DNA from: Bacteroidales bacterium
GTDB lineage: Bacteria; Bacteroidota; Bacteroidia; Bacteroidales; WCHB1-69
Assembly: GCA_023229985.1 (NCBI GenBank)
Contig: JALNYF010000079.1
Coordinates: 1 to 6,484, forward strand
DNA length: 6,484 bases
Direction: 5' to 3'
Part shown: piece by piece, positions 6,338 to 6,484 of the stretch
Numbering within the stretch: the first letter of the stretch is position 1
Layout: each line of letters opens with the position of its first letter
Position numbers and translations under genes: made by a program
The notes under the pieces: model-generated
Seen by the model: the letters and a program-made list of their open reading frames with translations, nothing else
The model's database searches: none
What the model was told of the DNA's origin: nothing

Positions 6338-6362
6338 CACCCCGAAATTGTAAATAGGAATT

Positions 6363-6484
6363 ATGGATAATTTGCTTGAAAAATTAGAAGAAATATACAA
6401 ACGCTGGTTAGAAATTGCCGAAGAAGTTGCCAAACCCGATGCTATGTCGGATATGAAACGGTATATTAAGTTGAATAAAGACTA
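6363..6484 (+). CDS. prfA: Peptide chain release factor 1 (RF-1), N-terminal fragment
   Basis: RF-1 recognises UAA and UAG in the ribosomal A site and triggers release of the finished protein. Only the first 40 codons are in the window; the gene runs off the right edge. The translation begins MDNLLEKLEEIYKRW and contains PDAMSDMKRYIKLNKD. The N-terminal coiled helices of RF-1 typically have this form: LEKLE...(R/K)(Y/W)xE(I/V), then xDxKRYxxLNKEY. The codon-recognition PxT loop and the GGQ motif would lie beyond the window. The ATG at 6363 is the natural start, given the -7 box at 6330. It is an ordinary chromosomal gene, unrelated to CRISPR, and marks the edge of the inserted CRISPR locus. 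RF-2 shares this region loosely, but the KRYxxLNK pattern favours RF-1. Confidence 0.82.
   Translation, partial: MDNLLEKLEEIYKRWLEIAEEVAKPDAMSDMKRYIKLNKD

Overview
The window holds most of a type II CRISPR-Cas locus on the + strand, best read as subtype II-C: a cas9 cut at its 5' end by the window edge, then cas1, then cas2, with no csn2 or cas4. A CRISPR array of 16 repeats and 15 spacers follows, and then the start of a housekeeping gene that reads as peptide chain release factor 1 (prfA). The DNA is AT-rich. The Cas9, Cas1 and Cas2 sequences are of the kind found in Bacteroidota. Several upstream regions carry the Bacteroidota -7 promoter motif TAnnTTTG, and Shine-Dalgarno sites are absent or weak. 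I place the host in Bacteroidota but cannot resolve it further.

Layout: 1-3501 cas9 (RuvC-II, HNH and RuvC-III residues visible; the RuvC-I aspartate and bridge helix lie upstream of the window). 3502-3628 is an intergenic gap with an inverted repeat and a short segment resembling the CRISPR repeat. 3629-4558 cas1. 4563-4895 cas2. 4896-5013 is a short spacer with three inverted repeats, at least one terminator-like. 5014-6228 is the array. 6229-6362 holds a probable leader with a leftward promoter candidate, back to back with a rightward prfA promoter. From 6363 comes prfA, cut by the window end.

How the parts work together: Cas1 and Cas2 would integrate new spacers, and Cas9 loaded with crRNA and tracrRNA would cut matching DNA. 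Repeat orientation (5' GTTGTG on the - strand), a Bacteroidota-type promoter in every repeat, and a similar promoter in the right flank all suggest that the array is transcribed leftward, convergent with the cas operon. No clear tracrRNA anti-repeat is visible, so that gene is probably upstream of cas9.

This is a recognisable system rather than a new class. The points most worth checking are the promoters embedded in the 48-bp repeats, the block mosaic of two repeat variants (7 + 8 + 1), and the repeat-like segment between cas9 and cas1.
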